64,000 nucleotides of DNA from SAR202 cluster bacterium (lineage in GTDB: Bacteria > Chloroflexota > Dehalococcoidia > Lucifugimonadales > UBA2962). The stretch's first letter is position 1. Every line of letters begins with the position of its first letter. The stretch covers positions 1 through 64,000 of the forward strand of contig VFGV01000002.1 of the NCBI GenBank assembly GCA_009392275.1. The letters are read 5' to 3'. The translations under genes were made by a program, and so were the position numbers. Below, in pieces: positions 55,378 to 63,048 of the stretch. Below the pieces are notes generated by a model. It saw only the letters and a list, made by a program, of their open reading frames with translations, was not told the DNA's origin and did not search any database.

Positions 55378-56054
55378 ATGATCAATTACCTTTTGGAGTT
55401 TATGACGTTGATTACTATGAGGGTCGGTTAAAAAGTAGAGCCCTAAAGTATCGACTTAACCGTAGAACTTCTGAAGTAGCAAAAGCACTGACTAAATATT
55501 TAAACAGGACACCTGAGAGTGTGCTGGATGTAGGCACAGCAGATGCATTAATGTTGGGCAAACTAAATCAGATTTGGCCTAAAACCCGTTTTATTGGGTT
55601 AGAGATGAATAGGTCTTTATTGATGACAACGAAAATTGATGGTGTGCAAAAGATCGAAGGAGACGCACTGGCATTGCCAATTGATAGTCAATGTGTTGAT
55701 GCCATTGTCGCCACAGCGGTAATAGAACATCTACCAGATCCCGCGAGATTTGTTTCTGAATGTAATCGAGTTATTAAGCGAGAGGGCATTATCGTTATCA
55801 CGACACCTGACCCTAACTTAGAACACCTTGCATCTAAATTAGGACTACTAAAGGAATCGGGACATCATCATACTTTTACTCTTGATACGATTTGTCAATT
55901 GTTCGAGCAACATAAACTAGAAATTCTAGAATCTCGCAAATTTATGTTCTCTCCGATTGGATTTCCTGCAGAAATATTTATTGAAAGAATTATCAGGTAT
56001 TTTGGACTAGGTATGGTTTTAGCAAATCAATTACTGGTAGCACGTAAATCTTAA
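55374..56054 (+). CDS. Class I SAM-dependent methyltransferase
   Basis: A 226-residue Methyltransf_11-type enzyme. It has motif I SVLDVGTADALMLG, an acidic end of strand 2 (IGLEMN), GDALALP, ATAVIEHLPDPARF and ITTPDPN. It starts at TTG 55374, which overlaps the previous stop (TTGA). Likely methylates a glycan sugar or lipid intermediate; substrate inferred only from context. Confidence 0.85.
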   Translation: MNDQLPFGVYDVDYYEGRLKSRALKYRLNRRTSEVAKALTKYLNRTPESVLDVGTADALMLGKLNQIWPKTRFIGLEMNRSLLMTTKIDGVQKIEGDALALPIDSQCVDAIVATAVIEHLPDPARFVSECNRVIKREGIIVITTPDPNLEHLASKLGLLKESGHHHTFTLDTICQLFEQHKLEILESRKFMFSPIGFPAEIFIERIIRYFGLGMVLANQLLVARKS

Positions 56055-56067
56055 TGTGCGTTGAATA

Positions 56068-56226
56068 ATGAGTAACTTGAATCAGCGGTACTTGAAGTTG
56101 TTAAAGGACAGCTGGATTTCCAGTTTTCTAATTCTGGTATGGGTAATTTTAATTTTTGCATTTTATTTCTTCTATAAATTTGAAGAAATCTGGCCAACAC
56201 TCAAGGATGTTTTAGGAGGCACTTAG
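56068..56226 (+). CDS. Single-pass membrane microprotein A (52 aa), before GT-C 1
   Basis: An overlooked frame of 52 codons between the methyltransferase and the first large membrane protein. A basic N-terminus (RYLKLLKDSW) precedes one membrane helix (about residues 18-38, FLILVWVILIFAFYFFY), then a short tail ending LKDVLGGT. The charge pattern predicts N-terminus inside, C-terminus outside. Its stop is 7 nt before the next ATG, and the strong AGGAGG inside its 3' end may serve that gene. Two similar microproteins precede the other GT-C genes, which supports it as real. Confidence 0.65.
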   Translation: MSNLNQRYLKLLKDSWISSFLILVWVILIFAFYFFYKFEEIWPTLKDVLGGT

Positions 56227-56233
56227 ACTCCAG

Positions 56234-58033
56234 ATGTTCATAATTGATCTACTAATCACTGCAGTTGTAATTGTTTCTGCCTGGTCTGCAGGCCGTTTAA
56301 TTACTAATGCTTTAAACATTCGCACTGAATCTCGCGTTATGGATTTAGTATTGTCATTAGGCTTGGGCGTCGGCATTTTCGTCTACTTACAAATGATTTG
56401 CGGGTTTGTAGGCTGGTTCTCTGCTTTGCAGGCATGGTTAACGTTGATCTGCATGTCTGTTTTGGGTGTTTTTGGATTTATATCGTATAAACCTATTATC
56501 AAATTTGAACAAGTTTCTAAGTTAATTCCCTCATCAAGTTTAGACCGACTGATTTTGCTTGGCATACTGGTGCTGAGCATTCTGTATCTTTTAGTCGCAT
56601 TAGCTCCCACATTGGATGGGGATTCATTAGCCGGATATCTAGTTGTTGCGCGAGATTTTGCAAAGGAAGGCAGGATATTTTCTGCAACATATGCATATAC
56701 CAATCTATTTCCTGCAAACGGACAATTAATAGCAGCTCTAGGTTTTTCATTGAAAGGCCAGATTGTAGCTCAACTACTTACAGTCTGGTTTATGGGAGTG
56801 CTGGGTGCGTTAGGATTATACTCATTAGGTACAAAGTTATTTAATTCACGTATCTCACTGATCGGTGTTTTAGCTTGGTATTCAATGGCCTCTGTCGCAG
56901 TTCTTTCAGCTTCTGTGAAAGTGGACCTTGCTTGGGCAGCGTTTGAAATAATTTCTATTTTGGCTTTTACACAATGGTATTTTGCGGGGCGAAAACAGAG
57001 GGATTCGAGATGGCTACTTATAACAGGTCTTTTTTTGGGAGTAGCATTTGGAATTAAACATGCAACTACCTTTACAGCTATTTTATTGGCTATAGCATTA
57101 ACTTATCGACTATATTCAGATAACAACATGTCATTAAAAGCATGGTCTATTAGCTTTTCATCTATCGTTTTGTTTGCATTGCCCGGATTAGTCTGGGTTA
57201 TACGCTCGTTAGTTATAAGTGGCTCACTAGGTTTCGCTGGCTCCGATTTGGCTGGAGAAACTGGGTTTTCGGGACTTTTTATATATCTATGGGATATGTC
57301 GATGCTTGGAAACTCAAATTCGATTGAAGGACCGAATGGTAAATCTATTGGACCTATATTTTTATCAATACTGCCGTGTGTCATTTTGTTAAAAAATGTA
57401 GATAATAAGGTGTGGCACGTTAGTTTATATTCATTATCGATGTTGTTGATATCATTTTTCGTCGTGCAGCGAGCCAGGCATATACTCCCTGCTTTAGGAC
57501 TAATGTCTTTGATAGCAGGATATGTCATACATAGGCTATCTGTTTCAAGTCCAAAAATAGGGTCTCTTATTATCACATTGGTATTGGCGGCTTCATTAGT
57601 TGCAACAGCCACTTGGACTTATAAGAATTTTGTATCTATAGAAACAGTTCAGCGTTCTTTAAACATTATTGACGACCGCGAATATTTTACGAGAAACCTT
57701 GAAAACTTTAATCGTTATCCTAGCTGGGAAATAATACGTGCATCAAACGATTTAATTAGCGAACAAGCAGTAATCGCATCTCCTGGAGCATCAAACGGGT
57801 TTTACTTAAATAGGCCTTTGCTAAGTTTTGCTCAGACCGAGAAAGAATATGCCGTCTCGAGTGGATTTGTTGAAATTTTGAAACAAAATGACGTGACGCA
57901 CGTTTATATAAATGAGTTTGTTGTAAATGAAAGAGGGCATGAGCTAGCCTGGCTAGTTAATGAAGGCTTTCAAGATCAGTATTTGCTGGAAATAATCTGC
58001 AGCCGAGGCCAATGCCTCTATGAGTTACGGTGA
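56234..58033 (+). CDS. GT-C-like polytopic membrane glycosyltransferase 1
   Basis: A 599-residue protein with about 11-12 membrane helices up to residue ~475 and a C-terminal external domain. It resembles the PMT/ArnT/GT39-type GT-C enzymes: the first large external loop after helix 4 carries APTLDGDSLAGY (Asp130), aligned with AP-x4-D-x-L in the two paralogues at 58202 and 63049. The second loop shows NLFPANGQLIAALG and the later cytoplasmic region has LGVAFGIKHATTF. Such enzymes use polyprenyl-phosphate sugars. I infer a transferase; the donor and acceptor are unknown. Confidence 0.72.
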   Translation: MFIIDLLITAVVIVSAWSAGRLITNALNIRTESRVMDLVLSLGLGVGIFVYLQMICGFVGWFSALQAWLTLICMSVLGVFGFISYKPIIKFEQVSKLIPSSSLDRLILLGILVLSILYLLVALAPTLDGDSLAGYLVVARDFAKEGRIFSATYAYTNLFPANGQLIAALGFSLKGQIVAQLLTVWFMGVLGALGLYSLGTKLFNSRISLIGVLAWYSMASVAVLSASVKVDLAWAAFEIISILAFTQWYFAGRKQRDSRWLLITGLFLGVAFGIKHATTFTAILLAIALTYRLYSDNNMSLKAWSISFSSIVLFALPGLVWVIRSLVISGSLGFAGSDLAGETGFSGLFIYLWDMSMLGNSNSIEGPNGKSIGPIFLSILPCVILLKNVDNKVWHVSLYSLSMLLISFFVVQRARHILPALGLMSLIAGYVIHRLSVSSPKIGSLIITLVLAASLVATATWTYKNFVSIETVQRSLNIIDDREYFTRNLENFNRYPSWEIIRASNDLISEQAVIASPGASNGFYLNRPLLSFAQTEKEYAVSSGFVEILKQNDVTHVYINEFVVNERGHELAWLVNEGFQDQYLLEIICSRGQCLYELR

Positions 58034-58197
58034 TGTTAAGAGAATTGCTTTCGCGAAAATATACCAATATAAAGCCACTAGCTATTAGTTTGGCGGTTAT
58101 TTGGTTCGCATCTATCAACGTTTACTTTTTTGTTGACCTGCTAATTAACAGGAGACAGCAAATTGCTGATTTATTCGAACGTATTTTGGGCCTTTAG
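58033..58197 (+). CDS. Single-pass membrane microprotein B (54 aa), before GT-C 2
   Basis: Starts at ATG 58033, overlapping the GT-C 1 stop (TGATG), and ends 4 nt before GT-C 2. A basic N-terminus (LLSRKYTNIKP) precedes one membrane helix (about 16-38, LAISLAVIWFASINVYFFV), then a basic amphipathic tail (INRRQQIADLFERILGL). The close coupling on both sides suggests an expressed gene, made in fixed ratio with the transferase. Similar in plan to microproteins A and C. Confidence 0.65.
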   Translation: MLRELLSRKYTNIKPLAISLAVIWFASINVYFFVDLLINRRQQIADLFERILGL

Positions 58198-58201
58198 ATA
58201 G

Positions 58202-60118
58202 ATGGATAATGGTTTAAATTTAATAGTTGTTATTTTCCTTCTTTTGATTGGAAGCGGGCTAGGACTGTTTGTTTTGCACTTGATAAAGTTACGAGCTTTG
58301 GACGGCTTGCAACATACATTACTCGCCATGGGGTTAGGTTTAGGCATAGTTTCATTTGTGCCATTTGGTCTTGCATGGGCCAAGCAGCTGTCCAGCTTGA
58401 ACTTGATGTTAGCTGCTTTGGTGCTAGCATTTACCGGATTAGTATCCTGGCTTTTATTGACGCCTGTCACCTTAGGAGAATTGAGGCAATTAAAATTCCG
58501 GATTTATAATCTAGGCCATTTAGACATAGTACTTATACTTTTCATACTTGTGCTAACAATTCTAAATTTATTTGCTGCTCTAGCACCAGTTACTGGAGTC
58601 GATGAATTAATTTATAGAGTGGCAGATGCCTCTACCTATCTTAAAGAACAAGGTTTTGTTTATATTCCGTCCAAATTTTCCCATCAGCAACCGCAATTGG
58701 TTATGATGCTTCAAATGTGGGGAATGTCATTGGGTACAGACTCAGCAAGTCAAGTGATTCAATGGGTGATGGGAGTAATATTTATAGTAGTGGTTATTGA
58801 TTTTTCTAGGCGATATATGCCTTTCACGGTAGCGCTTGCGTTAGGACTTATAGTGTACTGTGCAAGCGACGTAGTAGTGTTGTCAGGAAGAGCTGTTCCT
58901 GATTTGGCTAATTCAATGTTTTTGTTTTTGAGTTTTGTGGCTTTAAAACTCTGGCTTGATACTAAAAATGATAGGTGGTTGATCTTGGTCGGAATTCTGG
59001 CAGGATTCTTTGCTGCTGGATCTCGTTTGACTGGTGCTTATGGAGCAATCGCAATTACGATTTTCATCATTTGTTACGGATTACGTAATAAACAAATTAA
59101 CAACTTACAAGTTATAAGTTCAGCAATGCTGGTATCCGCGATTGCTTTCCTTATAGTTTTACCTTGGCTAATCAAATCATTTACCATGACTGGAAATCCT
59201 GTATGGCCGTTTTTATTCGATATTTTTGGAGCCAAGGATTTTACTCAGAATTCTGCAGCATATTTGGCAGGCTCTGAATCTAGGCTATTAGGTGGATCAA
59301 GCACCTCTTTTCAAAGAATAATTTCATCACCTTGGGATTTAACTTTTAACCCGCACAATTTTCGTAGTGGAGTGTACGGACCTTTAATTCTTGCGAGCAT
59401 ACCCGCTATGATTGTCACCAGATTAAATAGTCAATTAAGAAACTATGTGTTGATAGCAATAATTTCGTGTGCTATTTGGTATTTTTCTTTTCCTAGATTA
59501 AGAGCACTGATTCCAATAATTTCTTTACTTACGATTGCAGGTGGTTATGGATTGTATAAGCTGTGGATTGATATTAATTTAACTCGAACATTAGATATTA
59601 CAGTTAAAACATTTATTGGTTTTCTGTTGTTAATATGGATCCTTTTCGGTATCGGAACTCATTTTCGTTTTCACTATGATGCTGTACTGGCAACAGTCGG
59701 CTTGAAAACCGAACATGAATTTTTGACAAATCGTCTTGTACAAGATGATTTGTCTTTTTATTGGTATGAAGAGTACATTCATCTGAATAAGATCCTGCCG
59801 CCCGACAGTAAGTTATTGTTACACGAAGGGCGTGGATACTACCTGAACTTTGTGTATGAGCGGTATTTTTTGATCGCCCAAAATGAACTTAATACTGAAA
59901 AAATGAAAGATCCCGAGCATGTGGCTTTAAGGGTGGTGGATAGAGGTATTGACTTCGTAGTTTTGTGGCCTCAGTTTAAAGGTGGTACTTATTATGAACC
60001 TGCGAATTGGTTAGAAGAATCACTGCATTATCTTTGCTCAACTGAATGGGAAGTTATATACGAAAATGATCAGATTAAGGTGTGTGATGTAAAAGGGCAG
60101 TTCATTGATTCAGATTGA
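58202..60118 (+). CDS. GT-C-like polytopic membrane glycosyltransferase 2
   Basis: A 638-residue paralogue of the first GT-C protein with the same layout: four N-terminal helices, an external loop with APVTGVDELIYR (Asp134, Glu135; the D-E is the classic PMT_2 pattern), the tract YLKEQGFVYIP, more helices, GILAGFFAAGSRLTG, and a C-terminal external domain with HEGRGYYLNFVYERYF. Length and helix count match GT39/ArnT-type transferases. The end overlaps the next gene by 14 nt. Confidence 0.75.
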   Translation: MDNGLNLIVVIFLLLIGSGLGLFVLHLIKLRALDGLQHTLLAMGLGLGIVSFVPFGLAWAKQLSSLNLMLAALVLAFTGLVSWLLLTPVTLGELRQLKFRIYNLGHLDIVLILFILVLTILNLFAALAPVTGVDELIYRVADASTYLKEQGFVYIPSKFSHQQPQLVMMLQMWGMSLGTDSASQVIQWVMGVIFIVVVIDFSRRYMPFTVALALGLIVYCASDVVVLSGRAVPDLANSMFLFLSFVALKLWLDTKNDRWLILVGILAGFFAAGSRLTGAYGAIAITIFIICYGLRNKQINNLQVISSAMLVSAIAFLIVLPWLIKSFTMTGNPVWPFLFDIFGAKDFTQNSAAYLAGSESRLLGGSSTSFQRIISSPWDLTFNPHNFRSGVYGPLILASIPAMIVTRLNSQLRNYVLIAIISCAIWYFSFPRLRALIPIISLLTIAGGYGLYKLWIDINLTRTLDITVKTFIGFLLLIWILFGIGTHFRFHYDAVLATVGLKTEHEFLTNRLVQDDLSFYWYEEYIHLNKILPPDSKLLLHEGRGYYLNFVYERYFLIAQNELNTEKMKDPEHVALRVVDRGIDFVVLWPQFKGGTYYEPANWLEESLHYLCSTEWEVIYENDQIKVCDVKGQFIDSD

Positions 60119-61169
60119 AGAGATAAAAATAACATTAATTAAGTTTGCTCACCAAATATTACAATTCGTGTCAAAAAAAGAAGTTAAGTTCATCTTAACT
60201 ATTCTATTTACTGCTGCAGGACTGATTTTCATCGGTTTAAAAATAAATGAGTCTTTGCCTGAGTTGGGAAGTTATTTTGAAAACATTAAATTTGGTTGGG
60301 CCATAGCTTCGTTACCGATTTTATTTATAACTTTCATGCTTTTCGCATATGGATGGTCTTTAATTCTAAGAAGCATGATTAATCAGTTCTCTCTACTTAA
60401 AATAATTCAGATTTGGGCTAAAGCTCAATTAGGAAAATATATCCCTGGTTTGGGAATTCATTTCGTTGCCAGATTAGAGTTGTCAGCTTCTGAGGGCATT
60501 ACACGCAGAACGTCATTTTTAAGTACCGTAATTGAGTTGTCTTTACTGCTGGTGACTGCTGGAATTGTTGCGCTTATCGCGTTAACTAATATTACAGGTA
60601 GTAAGTCAGTATCAATTTTCATAGATAACATTTCAGCTAACTATGGAGGTCTCTATATAGCGGGTATATCGATAGGATTTCTAATAGCAATCCTACTTAT
60701 TAACCCGATACCTGTTCGATGGCTGGGAGAGAAAATTGGAGGCGTTGATACGGCAAATTTCACTTATAAATGGTTAATATTGCTGATTATTTTTAACATC
60801 ATCAGATGGGCTGTTATGGGGGTAGGATTCTTTATGTTAGCCAAATCTATCTACCCTATTGATTATATTGAAATGCCATTTTTAATTGGAGCATTTACTT
60901 TATCTTGGGCTGTCGGTTTGTTAGTGGTATTCTCTCCTGGGGGAATAGGTATAAGGGAAGCGATGTTAGTGCTCTTAATGGAACAAGTCATGCCCACCGG
61001 AGCGGCAGTAGCATTAGCGGCTTTAAGCAGGGTTTGGTGGATTTTAGGAGAACTTTTTGTATTGTTTTTTTCTACTACTGCCTTATCATTCAGTAAGGTG
61101 AATTCTCCGCATCGTGCGCAAAATACACAAATAAAAAAGGAACCGATAATAAATGAAGACAATAATTGA
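60105..61169 (+). CDS. LPG-synthase/AglD-type integral membrane protein
   Basis: A 354-residue flippase-like (lysylphosphatidylglycerol synthase TM, UPF0104) protein with about eight helices. Signature parts are KAQLGKYIPGLGIHFVARL (which normally reads K-x-x-PGxxG) and the C-terminal VFSPGGIGIREAML. AglD and related proteins take part in polyprenyl-linked glycan assembly. It starts at TTG 60105, overlapping the GT-C 2 stop by 14 nt. The C-terminal catalytic domain of MprF is absent. Confidence 0.85.
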   Translation: MIQIEEIKITLIKFAHQILQFVSKKEVKFILTILFTAAGLIFIGLKINESLPELGSYFENIKFGWAIASLPILFITFMLFAYGWSLILRSMINQFSLLKIIQIWAKAQLGKYIPGLGIHFVARLELSASEGITRRTSFLSTVIELSLLLVTAGIVALIALTNITGSKSVSIFIDNISANYGGLYIAGISIGFLIAILLINPIPVRWLGEKIGGVDTANFTYKWLILLIIFNIIRWAVMGVGFFMLAKSIYPIDYIEMPFLIGAFTLSWAVGLLVVFSPGGIGIREAMLVLLMEQVMPTGAAVALAALSRVWWILGELFVLFFSTTALSFSKVNSPHRAQNTQIKKEPIINEDNN

Positions 61170-61908
61170 TGGAATTGACCGCTATTCTGTCAGCTTATAC
61201 GTGCTTGGTATTAGATTCCTAAAATTTTTCTTAACAATAGTTGGAATAATGTGGGTTTTAGAAAGGTACTTGCATGTCAGATGGATTTTATATATTCGAT
61301 CTTTATTTTCAATATTCGATGCAGCTGACTTAGTTAAACTCGATCTGCCTTGGTGGTCATTTGGTGCGATCAATCATTTAGATGGCTACTTAAGTTCTTT
61401 GTCCGGTAAAGCTGTGGTATTTGAGTGGGGAAGTGGGGCAAGTACTGCTTGGTTGGCCAAGCGTGCATCAAAAGTTTACAGCCTGGAACATGATATAGAG
61501 TGGGCGAAGACCACAAAAAATTTAGTTGCCGATTATAAAAATGTAAAACTTATAACCATTCCTCCTGACAACACAATGGACATGTTTGAGTCAGAATTTA
61601 TTTCTAACAAGCCAGGTCATCGAGGATTAAGTTTTAAAAATTATGTTAACTCAATAAAAAACATTGAAGTTGAATTCGACTTGATTGCAATAGATGGGCG
61701 ATGCAAGTCAGCATGTTTAAAATTAGCTGTAAGTAAACTAAAACCCGGCGGCATCGTTTTATTTGATGACAGTAAAAGAGATCGTAATCAAGAAGCGTTA
61801 TTGGAAAGTGGTTTGGCTTTAAATCGATATAAAGGGATGGTTCCTTGTTTGCCTTATTTCACATATGAGACTTCAGTGTTGGTTTCAAATAAAACAGATA
61901 CCGTTTAA
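61153..61908 (+). CDS. Membrane-anchored SAM-methyltransferase-like protein
   Basis: A 251-residue protein with an N-terminal membrane helix (about 12-38) and a Rossmann methyltransferase domain. Motif I reads VFEWGSGASTAWLAKRA, followed by VYSLEHD (acidic end of strand 2), then DLIAIDGRC and PGGIVLFDDS. It resembles FkbM-neighbour type and predicted O-methyltransferases with an unusual E-W-G-S-G. Overlaps the preceding gene by 17 nt. A glycan or lipid intermediate is the probable substrate. Confidence 0.75.
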   Translation: MKTIIDGIDRYSVSLYVLGIRFLKFFLTIVGIMWVLERYLHVRWILYIRSLFSIFDAADLVKLDLPWWSFGAINHLDGYLSSLSGKAVVFEWGSGASTAWLAKRASKVYSLEHDIEWAKTTKNLVADYKNVKLITIPPDNTMDMFESEFISNKPGHRGLSFKNYVNSIKNIEVEFDLIAIDGRCKSACLKLAVSKLKPGGIVLFDDSKRDRNQEALLESGLALNRYKGMVPCLPYFTYETSVLVSNKTDTV

Positions 61909-61978
61909 TAACCAAAACTAGATAAAGTAACAACATCCCTAACTTTCATAGAAAATTAGTTAATAGGAGCGAATGTAT

Positions 61979-62902
61979 ATGGCTGAAGATACAAAAAAGT
62001 CAATTGATCTAATCATAGGACTACCCGTGTATAACGAAGTACAGGCTATTGAAACTGTTTTGACTTCTATCCGGGATGCTTTGGTCGATATATACCCGAA
62101 TTATCAAATATTAGTTGTTGATGATGGATCTAATGATGGAACCTCAGAAAAACTTGATTCGATGATTGATGTTATGAACGGAATGCTCAAGGTGATAAAA
62201 CATCCCTATAACCTTGGAAATGGAGCTGCGGTGAAGTCATGTGTTAGGCATGCACAAGGAAAACATCTTGTTTTAATGGATGCTGATATGCAGCATGACC
62301 CTAAAGACATTTTGAAATTAGCTGCTGAGTTAAATCAGTATGATTTAGTAGTTGGTTCACGAGATTTTAAATCAAAAGGTTTCTGGCCTAGAAGGTTGGC
62401 TAATGTAATTTTTGATGCGCTAGCGTCTTATTTAACAGGATTTAAGATAAAAGATCTAACCTCAGGCTTTAGGGGTTTTCGCGTGGATGTGATTAAAGGA
62501 TTTGTTCATCTGCTTCCTAACAGGTTTTCTTACCCCACTACCAGCACAATGGCATTTATAAAAGCTGGTTACACCGTGAAATTTGTGCCGATCGTAGCTC
62601 AGAAACGAGTTGGAAAAAGTAAATTAAATCCTATTCGTGATGGAATGCGGTTTCTTATTATCATTGCCAAGATGGTAATTCTTTTTGAACCGATGAAAGT
62701 TTTTTTCCCAACTTCAATATTATTGTTCATACTAGCGGTAGTTTCATTCGTTTTGGCGCTTTTAGGTGAAAATCGTTTGTACATACCAAACTCAGCCGTA
62801 TTTTTGGCGGTCTCTTCGATAATTGTGTTTCTTATCGGGGCAGTCGCCGAACAGGTATCAGCATTAAGGGTGTCAATGGAATCTCATAAAAGTGATTCAT
62901 AA
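61979..62902 (+). CDS. GT2 polyprenyl-phosphate glycosyltransferase
   Basis: A 307-residue DPM1-like GT-A enzyme. It has GLPVYNEVQAIETV, VVDDGSNDGT, the acidic donor/metal motif MDADMQHDP, VGSRDF, DLTSGFRGF and two C-terminal membrane helices (about 238-260 and 272-295). AGGAG at 61965-61969 fits ATG 61979 (9 nt) better than ATG 61973 (3 nt). It resembles the GT2 at 52795. It is directly followed by, and overlaps, microprotein C and the third GT-C gene. Confidence 0.88.
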   Translation: MAEDTKKSIDLIIGLPVYNEVQAIETVLTSIRDALVDIYPNYQILVVDDGSNDGTSEKLDSMIDVMNGMLKVIKHPYNLGNGAAVKSCVRHAQGKHLVLMDADMQHDPKDILKLAAELNQYDLVVGSRDFKSKGFWPRRLANVIFDALASYLTGFKIKDLTSGFRGFRVDVIKGFVHLLPNRFSYPTTSTMAFIKAGYTVKFVPIVAQKRVGKSKLNPIRDGMRFLIIIAKMVILFEPMKVFFPTSILLFILAVVSFVLALLGENRLYIPNSAVFLAVSSIIVFLIGAVAEQVSALRVSMESHKSDS

Positions 62903-63047
62903 TTTTTTAAAAAAGTCATATAGCAACTGGAAAGGTGTTATTTTCCTAGTTTGGTCACTTGTTGTGATCATCGCTTTCTTAGCTCAATTTAGTGGTTATA
63001 TTGACGTTGCGTTTTCCGGTTTAAAAACTGTGTTTACTGGGAGCTAA
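62892..63047 (+). CDS. Single-pass membrane microprotein C (51 aa), before GT-C 3
   Basis: The frame starts at GTG 62892, overlapping the GT2 stop by 11 nt, and ends at TAA 63045-63047, one base before the next start. A basic N-terminus (NFLKKSYSNWK) precedes one membrane helix (about 16-34, VIFLVWSLVVIIAFLA), and a tail ends GLKTVFTGS, close to LKDVLGGT of microprotein A. No ATG is available, so the start is less certain than the frame. Confidence 0.55.
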   Translation: MIHNFLKKSYSNWKGVIFLVWSLVVIIAFLAQFSGYIDVAFSGLKTVFTGS

Positions 63048-63048
63048 A

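Noticed and set aside
56383-56750. Minus-strand frames opposite GT-C 1
   Set aside because: They are shadows of the membrane protein with no ribosome sites or recognisable domains.
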